Assembly: GCF_041320595.1 (NCBI RefSeq)
Contig: NZ_CP166625.1
Span: forward strand, 3,470,001 to 3,534,000
Reading direction: 5' to 3'
Source of the DNA: Pleomorphomonas sp. PLEO
GTDB taxonomy: Bacteria > Pseudomonadota > Alphaproteobacteria > Rhizobiales > Pleomorphomonadaceae
Length of the DNA stretch: 64,000 nt
Shown: positions 51,425 through 61,482 of the stretch, one piece after another
Numbering within the stretch: position 1 is the stretch's first letter
Layout: each line of letters opens with the position of its first letter
The notes under the pieces: model-generated
What the model saw: only the letters and a program-made list of their open reading frames with translations
The model's database searches: none
What the model was told of the DNA's origin: nothing
Made by a program: the position numbers and the translations under genes

Positions 51425-51440
51425 TGGCACGGCTGATGCC
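51425..51440 (+). promoter_or_regulatory. Sigma-54 promoter of the 2-hydroxycarboxylate transporter
   Basis: TGGCACGGCTGATGCC matches the -24/-12 consensus: TGGCAC, a purine, four free bases, then ATGC with GG and GC correctly spaced by ten bases. It predicts a start near 51452 and a leader of about 190 bases. The NtrC-type activator required for such promoters is encoded just downstream. Confidence 0.8.
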
Positions 51441-51640
51441 ATTCAGTTGGCATGCGACGGCCGCCTTCCGAGGAGGGAACGAGGACGGAGGGTCGGGGCA
51501 TGGTCGGTTCGCGGATGTTGGCCTCAACGGCCGCGCGCCCCGGATCGAAGCCATCTCGGCGCCCGACATATCGGGCGGCCGGACAGTCCTGGAGAGAGGC
51601 CCAGCACGGGGATGAAGTGCGCCGGGCAGGAGGAACGAAC

Positions 51641-52972
51641 ATGACGGATATCACTCGCAATGACGCGATTACGACGGAGACGGGCAGCAGCCTTTTCTCC
51701 CGCGTTGTCGCCTACAAGGTCGGCCCGGTGCCGCTCCCGCTCTACATCGCCATTGCCGCCGTCGTCTTCGGCGCGTCGGTGGTCGGTAAACTCCCGGCCG
51801 ATATGATCGGCGGCTTTGCTACCATCATGGTGCTGGGGTTCTTGCTTGGTGAGATCGGCAGCCGCATTCCCTATCTGAAGAGTATCGGCGGGTCGGCCAT
51901 CCTCTGCCTGTTCGTGCCCTCGGCCATGCTCGGCTATCAAGTCATGAATCCGGCAACGTCCGACGCCATCAAGGCGGTGATGAAGACGTCGAATTTCCTC
52001 TATCTCTACATCGCATGTCTGGTGACCGGCTCGATGCTCGGCATGAACCGCAAGGTTCTGATTCAGGGCTTCCTCAAGATGTTCGTGCCGCTTGCTGTCG
52101 GCACGCTCGGCGCCGTCGCAGTCGGCGGTCTCGTCGGCATGGCCTTCGGCTATGATTTCAAACACACCTTCTTCTTCATCGTCATGCCGATCATCGCCGG
52201 CGGCATTGGCGAAGGTATCCTGCCGCTGTCGCTCGCCTATTCCGAGATCCTCGGCACGGCGCAGCCGGCGCTAATCGCCTCGCTGATCCCGGCCGCGCTG
52301 ATCGGCAATGTCGTGGCCATTATTTCCGCCGGCGTTCTCAAACGCATCGGCGAGAAGAAGCAGCGCTATTCCGGCAACGGCCTTCTGGTTCGTACCGGCG
52401 ACGACAACGAGTTCCTCAAGGAAATGGCCACCGAGAAGAAGCTCGAGCTGCCACTGATGGGCGCCGGTCTCCTGATGGCCTGCACCATGTTCATCCTTGG
52501 CGCCTTCCTCTCCCCCTATACCGGTATTCCCGGCCCAATCCTGATGATCATCGGCGCGGCTCTGCTCAAGGTGTCGAAGCTGATACCGGCGCAGATGGAG
52601 ACCGGCGCCCACCAGATGTACAAGTTCATGACCACCAACATGACCTTCCCGCTGCTGGTCGGCCTCGGCACCCTCTACGTTCCCTGGAACGATCTGATCG
52701 CCGCTTTCACGCCCGCCTATTTCACCATCTGTGCCGCCACCGTGCTGGCGATGGTTTCCTCGGGCTGGTTCATCGGCAAGCTGCTGGGGATGTATGAGGT
52801 CGAAGCAGCCATCGTCACCTGCTGCCATTCCGGTCTCGGTGGCACCGGCGATGTCGCCATCCTCTCAGCGTCGAACCGTATGGGCCTGATGCCCTTCGCC
52901 CAGATCTCCACCCGCATCGGTGGCGCGGGCATGGTGGTGCTGGCGGTCTTCCTCCTGAAGGCTCTTGGCTGA
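51641..52972 (+). CDS. 2-hydroxycarboxylate transporter family protein (citrate/malate symporter)
   Basis: A 443-residue membrane protein with about eleven hydrophobic segments. Two family hairpin loops are plain: AGGIGEGILPLSLAYSEI in the middle and CHSGLGGTGDVAILSASNRM near the end, both carrying the GGxG motif of the 2-HCT family (CitS, CimH, MaeN). These proteins import citrate, malate or related acids with sodium or protons. The ATG at 51641 has GCAGGAGG upstream. The sigma-54 promoter at 51425 and the adjacent two-component genes suggest induction by a dicarboxylate or citrate signal. Confidence 0.93.
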   Translation: MTDITRNDAITTETGSSLFSRVVAYKVGPVPLPLYIAIAAVVFGASVVGKLPADMIGGFATIMVLGFLLGEIGSRIPYLKSIGGSAILCLFVPSAMLGYQVMNPATSDAIKAVMKTSNFLYLYIACLVTGSMLGMNRKVLIQGFLKMFVPLAVGTLGAVAVGGLVGMAFGYDFKHTFFFIVMPIIAGGIGEGILPLSLAYSEILGTAQPALIASLIPAALIGNVVAIISAGVLKRIGEKKQRYSGNGLLVRTGDDNEFLKEMATEKKLELPLMGAGLLMACTMFILGAFLSPYTGIPGPILMIIGAALLKVSKLIPAQMETGAHQMYKFMTTNMTFPLLVGLGTLYVPWNDLIAAFTPAYFTICAATVLAMVSSGWFIGKLLGMYEVEAAIVTCCHSGLGGTGDVAILSASNRMGLMPFAQISTRIGGAGMVVLAVFLLKALG

Positions 52973-52994
52973 ACTCCATACTCAAGGCATGCAC

Positions 52995-53024
52995 AGGCCG
53001 TCCGGCTTTCCAGTCGGGCGGCCT
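52995..53024 (+). terminator. Hairpin between the transporter and sensor-kinase genes
   Basis: AGGCCGTCCG and TCGGGCGGCCT arms form a stem of about ten bases, with one G-T pair, around a short loop, 22 bases after the transporter stop. There is no T run, so it may attenuate transcription into the regulatory genes or protect the transporter mRNA. Confidence 0.5.
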
Positions 53025-53067
53025 TGCGCTATCGATGGGACATGGGAAGCCTGCGGGAGGAACCGTA

Positions 53068-54960
53068 TTGGCCGGGGAAGCCGAGAGCATCGTGCCTAAA
53101 CGTCGCCGGCTTCGCCTTGCGGCGGTGCTACCGTTGGCCGGCGCTCTTGCCTTCGCAGCGTTGGTGGCTTTCGTCGCCTACCGTGTCGCCTTCGAGCTTT
53201 CGCTTTCCACCACCCGCGCCAATGCCGGCCATCGGCTCGATCTTTACGCGGCGAGTTTCGAAAGAGAGGTCGGCAAATACGCGAGCTATCCGTACGTCAT
53301 GGGTCTTGATGGCACCATTATCGCCCTGCTCGTAAGTCCAACCGACTCTCTACTTCGCTACCGCGCCGACAGTTACCTTGAGGCGCTCAACGATCGCATC
53401 GGCACGCTCGACGTTTTCCTGTTGGACAAGACGGGGCGGGTGATTGCCTCCAGCAACTGGAACAAGTGGGACAGCTTCGTCGGCCGTGACCTCTCCTACC
53501 GTCCCTACTACCAAAACGCCGGTGCCGGCCGGGTGACCCGCTTCTACGGCATCGGCACCACAAACCTTCAACCGGGCTATTTCCTGGCGACGGCGATCAC
53601 CCGAGGCAACGACACGCTGGGTATCAGCGTCGTGAAGGTCAGTCTTGATCAGCTCGAACGCTCCTGGGCGTCGGCGGAGTCGCCGGCCATTCTCAGCGAC
53701 GAGCATGGTGTCGTCGTGCTGTCTTCGGTGCCTGGCTGGAAATACGGAACGCTGGCGGCGCTCGACGAAAAAGCCCGCCGGGAAATTGCCGAGGCGCAGC
53801 AGTATAATGACCGGTCCCTGGCGCCGATCGGCCTTTCAACGCTAAGGGAACTTGACGATCGTACCCGCATCGTCCGCCTGCCGGGCGCGGCCGGAACGGA
53901 CGGCGGCTTTTCCACTCAGGGGCTCTTCCTCTCCGAAAGCCGAGCGATGCCCGAGACACCGTGGACGCTCACCGTGTTCACCGACCTCTCGGAGATGGAT
54001 GATCTGGCACGTCTGTGGGCGGCGCTCGTCGGTCTCGGTAGTCTGCTGTGTCTGGGCCTATTGGCGGTCTACCGCCAGCGGCGGCGGCATCTTCGCGAAA
54101 TTCTGGCGGCGCGCGCCGCGCTGCAGCGGGCTCACGATCATCTCGAAAGCGAAGTGGTCGAACGAACGGCAGCGCTGTCGACGACCAATGAGCGACTGCG
54201 CCGCGAGGTGGAGGAGCGCGAGCGTGCCGAGCGCACGCTACGCGATGCCCAGTCCGGCCTCGTTCAAGCCGGTAAGCTCGCCAGCCTCGGTCAGCTCTCA
54301 GCCGGTCTCGCTCACGAACTTAACCAGCCTCTCGCCGCCCTCGTCACGCTGTGTGGCAATGCGGTGAGATTCCTGGAACGCGGCGAACTTGACACCGTAC
54401 GCAGCAATCTCGAACGGGTTCGGCCGCTGGTCGAACGCATGGGGCACCTGACCGGCGAACTCAAGATCTTCGCGCGCAAATCATCCGGTGAGCCGCAGCG
54501 CGTCGGACTGCGCAAGGTTATTGATGACGTGTTGTTCCTGCTCAATCATCGCCTGACACGCGGAATAGTTGCGGTGATGATCGACATTGAGGGGGGCAAT
54601 ATCGATCTTTGGTGCGATCCCAACCGCTTCGAACAAGTGCTGCTCAACCTGATCGGCAACGCCATCGACGCCATGGAAGGGGAGGAGGATCAGCGTATTT
54701 TCCTCTCTGCCCGGCGCGAAGGGGGACTCGCCCGCATCGACATTCGGGACAGCGGGCCAGGCCTGCCTCCGGAGAGGCTGGATCATATGTTCGAGCCGTT
54801 CTTTACCACCAAGGCACCGGGCGTCGGCCTCGGGCTGGGCCTTACGATTTCCGCCGGTATCATCCGCGACTTTGGCGGCGAACTTGTCGCCAGCAATGCA
54901 GAGGACGGCGGGGCCGTCTTCTCGATGACCATTCCAACAGGCGCCGGAGAGGCGACATGA
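53068..54960 (+). CDS. DctB-like sensor histidine kinase
   Basis: A 630-residue membrane kinase. TM1 (about 17-40) precedes a large periplasmic double-PDC sensor domain (about 45-305, with VFLLDKTGRVIASSNWNKWDSFVGRDLSYRPYYQ), TM2 lies at about 315-335, then a coiled coil (about 345-395), a His-kinase core with LAHELNQPLAAL (His about 416) and an ATPase domain (NLIGNAIDAME, DSGPGLPPERLDHMFEPFFTTK, GLGLGLTIS). This is the DctB layout for sensing C4-dicarboxylates. The TTG at 53068 was chosen because GGGAGGAA lies seven bases upstream; the ATG at 53035 has no ribosome site. Confidence 0.9.
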   Translation: MAGEAESIVPKRRRLRLAAVLPLAGALAFAALVAFVAYRVAFELSLSTTRANAGHRLDLYAASFEREVGKYASYPYVMGLDGTIIALLVSPTDSLLRYRADSYLEALNDRIGTLDVFLLDKTGRVIASSNWNKWDSFVGRDLSYRPYYQNAGAGRVTRFYGIGTTNLQPGYFLATAITRGNDTLGISVVKVSLDQLERSWASAESPAILSDEHGVVVLSSVPGWKYGTLAALDEKARREIAEAQQYNDRSLAPIGLSTLRELDDRTRIVRLPGAAGTDGGFSTQGLFLSESRAMPETPWTLTVFTDLSEMDDLARLWAALVGLGSLLCLGLLAVYRQRRRHLREILAARAALQRAHDHLESEVVERTAALSTTNERLRREVEERERAERTLRDAQSGLVQAGKLASLGQLSAGLAHELNQPLAALVTLCGNAVRFLERGELDTVRSNLERVRPLVERMGHLTGELKIFARKSSGEPQRVGLRKVIDDVLFLLNHRLTRGIVAVMIDIEGGNIDLWCDPNRFEQVLLNLIGNAIDAMEGEEDQRIFLSARREGGLARIDIRDSGPGLPPERLDHMFEPFFTTKAPGVGLGLGLTISAGIIRDFGGELVASNAEDGGAVFSMTIPTGAGEAT

Positions 54961-56315
54961 CGAAGGCCACGATCGACGATCTCCGGGTGCTGATCGTCGA
55001 GGACGATCCCGACGTGCTGCTCGGCTGCGAGCAGGCGCTTCAGCTCGAGGGTATGCAAACGATCGGCGTCGGCTCGGTGGAAGAGGCGCTGCGCCGGATC
55101 GCCGAGGCTAAGCCGGGGGTCATTGTCTCCGACGTGCGCCTGCCCGGACGAGACGGCCTCTCGCTCCTCAGGGAAATGCAGGCGGCCGATGCCGACCTGC
55201 CGGTCATCCTCATCACCGGCCACGGCGACGTATCGCTCGCAGTGCAGGCGATGCGCGCGGGCGCCTACGACTTCATCGAGAAGCCCTTTTCGCCGGAGCA
55301 TCTGGTCGAGGTGGTGCGGCGGGCGCGCGAGAAGCGGGCGCTGACGCTTGAGATCGTTCGCCTCCGTCACAAGCTTTCCGATGGTGGCCGCCTGGAGGGA
55401 CGCATCATCGGCCGCTCGCCGGCCATCGTGAAACTTCGTCGAGTCATCACCGACATCGCCGGGACCAACGCCTCGGTGTTGATCAGTGGCGATACCGGCA
55501 CCGGCAAGGAGCTGGTCGCCCGTTGCCTGCATGACGAAAGCTCTCGTCGCAAGGCCCACTTCGTGGCGATCAACTGTGGTGGACTGCCGGAGCATCTTGT
55601 CGAAAGCGAATTGTTTGGCCACGAGGCAGGCTCCTTCACCGGGGCCACCAAGCGCCGCATCGGCAAGATCGAACATGCGAGCGGTGGCACGTTGTTCCTC
55701 GACGAGGTGGAGACCACGCCGGTCAGCGTGCAAATCAAGCTGCTGCGCGTCTTGCAAGAGAGAACTCTGGAACGACTTGGCTCCAATACCTCCGTTCCCG
55801 TCGATTGCCGGATCATCGCCGCCGTCAAGGGCGACCTCGGCAAGATGGCGGCCGAGGGCCGTTTCCGGTCCGATCTCTACTATCGGCTCGCCGTCGCCTC
55901 GCTGACGCTGCCCGCGCTTCGCGACAGGCGCGAGGACATCCCGCTCCTGTTCGCCCACTTCGCGGAGCAAGCCAGCGTCGTGCACGGCCGTCCGGCGCCA
56001 GCACTCGACGATATCCGCCTCCGCACGCTGATGGCCTACGACTGGCCGGGCAACGTGCGCGAGTTGCGCAATGTCGCCGATCGCTGCGTGTTGGGTATCG
56101 AGGCTGGTTTCCCGCCGTTTGCTGAGGCAGCGGCCCTCGAACCATTGTCGCTGACCGAGGCGGTGCTGGCCTTCGAACGGGCGATGATCGTTGACGCGCT
56201 CGGCCGCAGCGGCGGCAGTCTCGGCCGGACCGCTTCGGCGCTCAGGATTGCCAAGTCGACTCTCTACGACAAGATGACGCGCCTCGGCCTCGCCGAGGGC
56301 CAGCGCGAGCCGTAA
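54957..56315 (+). CDS. DctD-like sigma-54-dependent response regulator
   Basis: A 452-residue activator. The receiver domain has VEDDPD, Asp about 59 in VSDVRLPG and the lysine in EKPF. The AAA+ domain has Walker A GDTGTGKE (about 178-185) and the sigma-54 contact GSFTGA (about 225-230), written with serine where GAFTGA is usual. The C-terminal Fis-type helix-turn-helix reads GRTASALRIAKSTLYDKM. The ATG overlaps the kinase stop as ATGA. It most likely activates the sigma-54 promoter at 51425 through the twin dyads, and its kinase is the upstream DctB-like protein. Confidence 0.93.
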   Translation: MTKATIDDLRVLIVEDDPDVLLGCEQALQLEGMQTIGVGSVEEALRRIAEAKPGVIVSDVRLPGRDGLSLLREMQAADADLPVILITGHGDVSLAVQAMRAGAYDFIEKPFSPEHLVEVVRRAREKRALTLEIVRLRHKLSDGGRLEGRIIGRSPAIVKLRRVITDIAGTNASVLISGDTGTGKELVARCLHDESSRRKAHFVAINCGGLPEHLVESELFGHEAGSFTGATKRRIGKIEHASGGTLFLDEVETTPVSVQIKLLRVLQERTLERLGSNTSVPVDCRIIAAVKGDLGKMAAEGRFRSDLYYRLAVASLTLPALRDRREDIPLLFAHFAEQASVVHGRPAPALDDIRLRTLMAYDWPGNVRELRNVADRCVLGIEAGFPPFAEAAALEPLSLTEAVLAFERAMIVDALGRSGGSLGRTASALRIAKSTLYDKMTRLGLAEGQREP

Positions 56316-56322
56316 GGTCGGT

Positions 56323-57071
<749 letters not shown>

Positions 57072-57075
<4 letters not shown>

Positions 57076-57881
57076 AACGCCGCTCCGATGGCGTGATCGA
57101 AGGCGCGGGCCGCTTCGACGAGGCCTTGGGTGTAGGGGTGGCGCGGCTGGCCAAATACTTTGGCGACTTCGCCTTCTTCGACCAGTTCACCTGCCCGCAG
57201 GACGAGCACCCGATCGACGGCAGTCCCGACCACCGGCAGGTCATGGCTGATAAAGAGAAGCCCCATGTTCTCCTCGCGCACCAACGTCTCGAGCAGCTTC
57301 AGCACTTCGGCCTGAGTGGTGACATCGAGTGCCGTGGTCGGCTCGTCGGCGATGAGAAGGCTCGGCCGGCAAGCAAGCGCCATGGCGATCGCCGCCCGCT
57401 GACGCTGGCCACCGGACATCTGATGCGGATAGGAACGGGCAAGGCGCGCCGGATCGGGCAGGGCGACACGGGCCATCAGAGCCGATACCTCTGTGGCGAG
57501 ATCATTGCGAGAGATAGATCGTCCATCGCGGCGGGCGCGGCGGCGCAACACTTCGGCTATCTGATCGCCAATACGCATCAGCGGATCGAGCGCGGTCAGC
57601 GGCTCCTGGAAGATGGTGGCGACGGCAGTGCCTCGGAGGCGGACGACATCGCGGTCGGCGGTGCCCACGACTTCTTGGCCGGCGAGCAGGACGGAACCGG
57701 AAGCCGTCATGCCCTCGGGCAGAAGACCGATGGCGGCAAGCGCCGTCAGCGACTTGCCGGAACCGCTCTCGCCAATCAGGCCGACCCGTTCGCCGGCGGC
57801 AAGGCCGAGGGACACGCCGGAGACGAGCCGCCGGCCAGCGTGGCTGATGGAGAGGTTTTCGATACGGAGAAGATCAGCCAT
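57072..57881 (-). CDS. Peptide/opine ABC transporter ATP-binding protein (DppD type)
   Basis: A 269-residue ATPase. IGESGSGKSLTALAAIGLLPEGM, IFQEPLTALDPLMRIG, QMSGGQRQRAAIAMAL and LLIADEPTTALDVTTQ identify the DppD/OppD type, and the C-terminal GQPRHPYTQGLVEAA is characteristic. The ATG at 57881 overlaps the permease stop (TGATG); an earlier frame start at 58142 belongs to the permease gene. Confidence 0.92.
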
Positions 57882-58732
57882 CAACGCCTCCACCGGGTCG
57901 GATCGGCGACGTCGCGGAGACCGTCGGCAAACAGGTTGAGGCCGATCACCAGCGACACCAGAGCGAGACCCGGCGCGATGGCGCCAAGGGGCGCAGTGTA
58001 GACGGTGGCCTGTGCCTCCTGCAGCAATCGTCCCCAGGACGCGTTGGGCGGCGGCGCGCCCAGACCAAGGTAAGACAACGACGCCTCGGCGATCACCGCA
58101 AGACCGAACTGCAGGGCGAAGTTGACGATCAGCGTCGGCCAAATGTTCGGTAACACGTGGATGCGGACGATGCCGAGCCAGCTTGTGCCCGATACGCGCG
58201 CAGCGGTGATGTAATCCATGGCCAGTACGCGCTTCGCCAGGATGCGGGTGAGGCGAGCGACGATGGACGAAGCAGCGATACCGATGGCAAAGATGGCCGT
58301 GCCGAGGCTGGCACCATCACTCGCGGCCACAATCAACATGGCGAGCAGCAGCGTTGGAAACGCAATCAGGATATCGAGCGTCGCGGCCAGCACGTCGTCG
58401 ACCGCGCGGGACGCAAAAGCGGCCAGCATGCCTACGGTAACGCCAATCGCCGCGGCGATGGTCACGGCACCAACGCCGACGCTAAGCGCGATGCGGGCAC
58501 CCACCATGATCTCGGTAAAAAGATCGCGGCCGAGTCGGTCGGTCCCAGCCCAATGGGCGAGAGATGGGGCAGCCAGACGACCGCCGGTCATTGCCGCCGG
58601 GTCATACGGCGTCCAGACGAGAGTCAGCAACCCAACGACGACATGGAGGCCGACAAGGGTTGCCCCAATCACAAAGGCCGGGGTGACGCGGAAGTTTGAC
58701 TTTGGAGCGAGGGGGGACACCACGGCGGTCAT
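57881..58732 (-). CDS. Peptide/opine ABC transporter permease (DppC type)
   Basis: A 283-residue permease with about six membrane helices. Typical marks are HWAGTDRLGRDLFTEIMVGARIALSVG, the EAA loop RAYRAQ-like ARVSGTSWLGIVRIHVLPNIWPTLI and SYLGLGAPPPNASWGRLL. It pairs with the DppB-like permease; its ATG overlaps that gene's stop as ATGA. Confidence 0.93.
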   Translation of the reverse strand: MTAVVSPLAPKSNFRVTPAFVIGATLVGLHVVVGLLTLVWTPYDPAAMTGGRLAAPSLAHWAGTDRLGRDLFTEIMVGARIALSVGVGAVTIAAAIGVTVGMLAAFASRAVDDVLAATLDILIAFPTLLLAMLIVAASDGASLGTAIFAIGIAASSIVARLTRILAKRVLAMDYITAARVSGTSWLGIVRIHVLPNIWPTLIVNFALQFGLAVIAEASLSYLGLGAPPPNASWGRLLQEAQATVYTAPLGAIAPGLALVSLVIGLNLFADGLRDVADPTRWRR

Positions 58733-59646
58733 GACCGTGCTCCGCTTGTCCCACGCAGGCGGGGATCGACAAGACGCTGTATGAGATCTGCGCCGAAGCC
58801 GACAAGGAGGACCAGAAGCGTCGAGATGAACAGTACGCCCTGAACGCTCGGATAGTCGCGCTGTTCGATGCCGGTGAGCAGCATGGAGCCTAGACCTGGC
58901 AGGGAGAACACCCGCTCGACCACCACTGCGCCGAGCAGCGTTGACGCAAGCTCGATGCCGAGGATGGAGATCACGGGCACAGCGCCATTGCGAATGCCGT
59001 GACGGATGAGCGCTTCGCCGTAGCCGGCGCCAAGTGCGCGGGCGGTGCGGAGGTAATCAGAGCCAAGCACGTCGAGTGTCGCCGAGCGAATATAGCGGAT
59101 CAGCGAGGCCGACATGACCAAGGCGATCGTCAGGATAGGCAGCGTCAATTGATGCAAGGCTGCGAACGGGTCACGCCAACCGGAGGTCGGAAAGCCGCTC
59201 GAGGGAAACAGCCGCAGCTTCACGGCGAAGGCAGTAACCAGGAGGATGCCGATCCAGAAAACCGGGATGGCGACGCCGAGCTGCGAGACAACGGAGATAA
59301 GGCCACCATACCAGCGGTCGCGCTTGACGGCGGCAAGGATACCGAGCGGCAGAGCCAGGACAATGGCGCCGGTAAAGGCCAGGGCGGTGAGCGGCAGCGT
59401 CAGTGTCAGGCGGCGACCGATTTCCTCCAGCACCGGCACGCCGGACACGAAGGAGGCGCCGAGATCGAAGCGGCCGAGCTGCCCGAGATAGCGGATGAAC
59501 TGGGCCGCAATCGGCAAGTCGGAGCCAACCTGCCGGCGGGCGGCTTCAATCTGTTGAGGGTCGGCACCCACCGATACCAGCGCGTTAGCGGGATCGCCGG
59601 GCAGCAGACGCAGCAACAGAAAAAGGACAGCGGCGGCGATCAGCAC
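58729..59646 (-). CDS. Peptide/opine ABC transporter permease (DppB type), start uncertain
   Basis: A permease of 305 residues if translation starts at GTG 59646. It has LLPGDPANALVSVGADPQQIE, VSQLGVAIPVFWIGILLVTAFAV and the EAA loop DYLRTARALGAGYGEALIRHGIRNG. The GTG start removes the first half of TM1: the same frame continues upstream through IFAYLVRRTAILLVS, exactly the family N-terminus, for 15 more codons to an ATA at 59691, with AAAGG upstream of it, and no ATG, GTG or TTG lies between there and a stop further up. The gene may start at ATA, at the internal GTG (or CTG), or carry a start-codon change. Confidence 0.85.
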   Translation of the reverse strand: MLIAAAVLFLLLRLLPGDPANALVSVGADPQQIEAARRQVGSDLPIAAQFIRYLGQLGRFDLGASFVSGVPVLEEIGRRLTLTLPLTALAFTGAIVLALPLGILAAVKRDRWYGGLISVVSQLGVAIPVFWIGILLVTAFAVKLRLFPSSGFPTSGWRDPFAALHQLTLPILTIALVMSASLIRYIRSATLDVLGSDYLRTARALGAGYGEALIRHGIRNGAVPVISILGIELASTLLGAVVVERVFSLPGLGSMLLTGIEQRDYPSVQGVLFISTLLVLLVGFGADLIQRLVDPRLRGTSGARS

Positions 59647-59718
59647 CGAAACCAGGAGGATCGCTGTCCGACGGACGAGATAGGCGAATATGACGGCACC
59701 TTTGAAAAAAGCGGCAAA

Positions 59719-59745
59719 CGCCGCCCGAGCTTAGGTCGGGCGGCG
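59719..59745 (-). terminator. Hairpin between the binding-protein and permease genes
   Basis: CGCCGCCCGA at 59719-59728 and TCGGGCGGCG at 59736-59745 form a ten-base stem with a seven-base loop, 28 bases after the binding-protein stop. A TTTTTT run follows on the minus strand about 12 bases further on, so it may be a partial terminator that keeps the permease and ATPase level below that of the binding protein. Confidence 0.65.
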
Positions 59746-59773
59746 TCGCGTGTCGAGGCAAGCGGATGAGAGA

Positions 59774-61291
59774 TCAGTCCGCCTTCTTGATGCCGTAGGC
59801 GAAGAACTGCGAGTTAAGGCCGTTGAGCGGGTAGCCGGTGACCGACTTCTTCGACACCACGATCTGTGGGTAGAGGTAGAGCCAGTTGCTGGCGGCATCC
59901 TCGGCGATCTGGATGTTGGCTTCCTTCAGCTTCTCGGTCTGCTCGTCGACGGTCTTGGCTTCCTCGGACGCCTTGATCAGATCGGTGACCTTGGGATTGT
60001 TGTAGCCCCAGTAGAAGTCGGGGTTGCCGTAGAAGACGATGTCACGGTGGTTGACGTGCTCCTGCAAGGTCGCCTGGAAGTCGTGCGCCTTGTAGACCTT
60101 GGTGTACCACTCGTTGGCGGTGATGACGTTGATGTTCACCTTGACGCCGATCTTGGCCAGTTCGCCTTGCAGGAACTGCGCGGCGAGCGGATGGGGGTCG
60201 TAGTTGGGGGTGTCGATGGTGAAGGTGAAGCCATCGGGATATCCCGCTTCGGCGAGCAGCGCCTTGGCGCTTGCCGGATCGTAAGCATCGACCTTGGTGA
60301 GGTCGACGTACCAGGGATCGGTCGGCGGCACGAAGGAGCCGATCAGCGTGCCATAGTCGCCCCATACCGCTTCCAGCAGCTTCTTGTCGTCGACGGCCCG
60401 GGCCAGCGCCTTGCGCACCTTGACGTTGTCGAAGGGGGCGACACGGTCGTTGTAGGCAAGGATCAGCTTGGTGGTCGACTTGCCCTCGGCGACGGCGAAG
60501 TCGGGGTTGTCCTTGAACTGAGCCAGCGAATCCGGGCTCTGCACCGAAGTGATGACATCCACGGCGCCAGTCAGTAGCGCGTTATTGAGGGCGGTCGCCT
60601 CGGTGAAATATTTGAAGACGACCTCGCCGTTCTCGGCCTTCGGCCCCCAGTATTTGTCGAAACGCTTGACGGCAAGCTGCGCGCCACGCTGCCAGCCTTC
60701 GAGGGCGTAGGGACCGGTCCCATCCTCGGTAGACTGCAGATCCTTGGCCTTGTCGTTGATCACCCAGACATAGGAGAGATTGTAGGGCAGCGAGATCGAC
60801 CGCGACGAAAGCTTGACGACGACGGTCGCGTCGTCCGGCGTTTCGATGGAGGCGATCGGCTTCAGCGAGTTCTTGCGCGAACTCTTGCTGTCGGCCGAGG
60901 TGACGCGCTCGATCGACCACTTGACATCGGCGGAGGTGAGCGGATCACCGGAATGGAAGGTGACGCCCGGTTGCAGCGTGAAAGTGTATGTAAGGCCGTC
61001 GTCGGACACCTTGTAGTCCTTGACGAGGCTCGGCGACACCGAGCCGTCGTCATTGAGACGGAACAGGGCTTCGTAGACGTTGCCGTTGAAGGCTTCGTTG
61101 ATGCCCTGGCCAGCACCGGCGGTGTTGTCGAGGTTCTGCGGCTCGTAGAGCGAGCCAACGTTGATGGTGGCATCGACACCGCCTTCGGCGGCCAGAGCCG
61201 GCCCAAGGCCCATCACAAGCAGCGCGGCGGCCGTCGTTGCTTTCAGAACCGAGAGTGGGGTCCGGGGCGCGCGGGCGGGCAAAGCGGTCAT
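59774..61291 (-). CDS. Peptide/opine ABC transporter substrate-binding protein
   Basis: A 505-residue exported protein, SBP family 5. The signal peptide (about 15-35, VLKATTAAALLVMGLGPALAAE) is followed by VGSLYEPQNLDNTAGAG and LVKDYKVSDDGLTYTFTLQPGVTFHSGDPLTSADVKWSIER, the usual cleft-forming segments. Ligands of this class include dipeptides, oligopeptides, opines and nickel complexes; the actual ligand cannot be judged here. The ATG at 61291 follows GAGGAGAG. It heads the operon. Confidence 0.93.
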   Translation of the reverse strand: MTALPARAPRTPLSVLKATTAAALLVMGLGPALAAEGGVDATINVGSLYEPQNLDNTAGAGQGINEAFNGNVYEALFRLNDDGSVSPSLVKDYKVSDDGLTYTFTLQPGVTFHSGDPLTSADVKWSIERVTSADSKSSRKNSLKPIASIETPDDATVVVKLSSRSISLPYNLSYVWVINDKAKDLQSTEDGTGPYALEGWQRGAQLAVKRFDKYWGPKAENGEVVFKYFTEATALNNALLTGAVDVITSVQSPDSLAQFKDNPDFAVAEGKSTTKLILAYNDRVAPFDNVKVRKALARAVDDKKLLEAVWGDYGTLIGSFVPPTDPWYVDLTKVDAYDPASAKALLAEAGYPDGFTFTIDTPNYDPHPLAAQFLQGELAKIGVKVNINVITANEWYTKVYKAHDFQATLQEHVNHRDIVFYGNPDFYWGYNNPKVTDLIKASEEAKTVDEQTEKLKEANIQIAEDAASNWLYLYPQIVVSKKSVTGYPLNGLNSQFFAYGIKKAD

Positions 61292-61482
61292 AATTCTCTC
61301 CTCGAAGGATGGCCGACTGGGCGACCTATTGCGGCCAGTCTAGCCGAGGCATGGGAAATGAGAATGTCGGGGCCGTCTGAAATGCTCGGTGCCATAGAAA
61401 CAGGTTTGCGCGAAACAGGTCGTATTCGGATAAATTTACCCGTATAGGCATCCATAGACAAGTTCTGTGGGATTGTTGAAAT

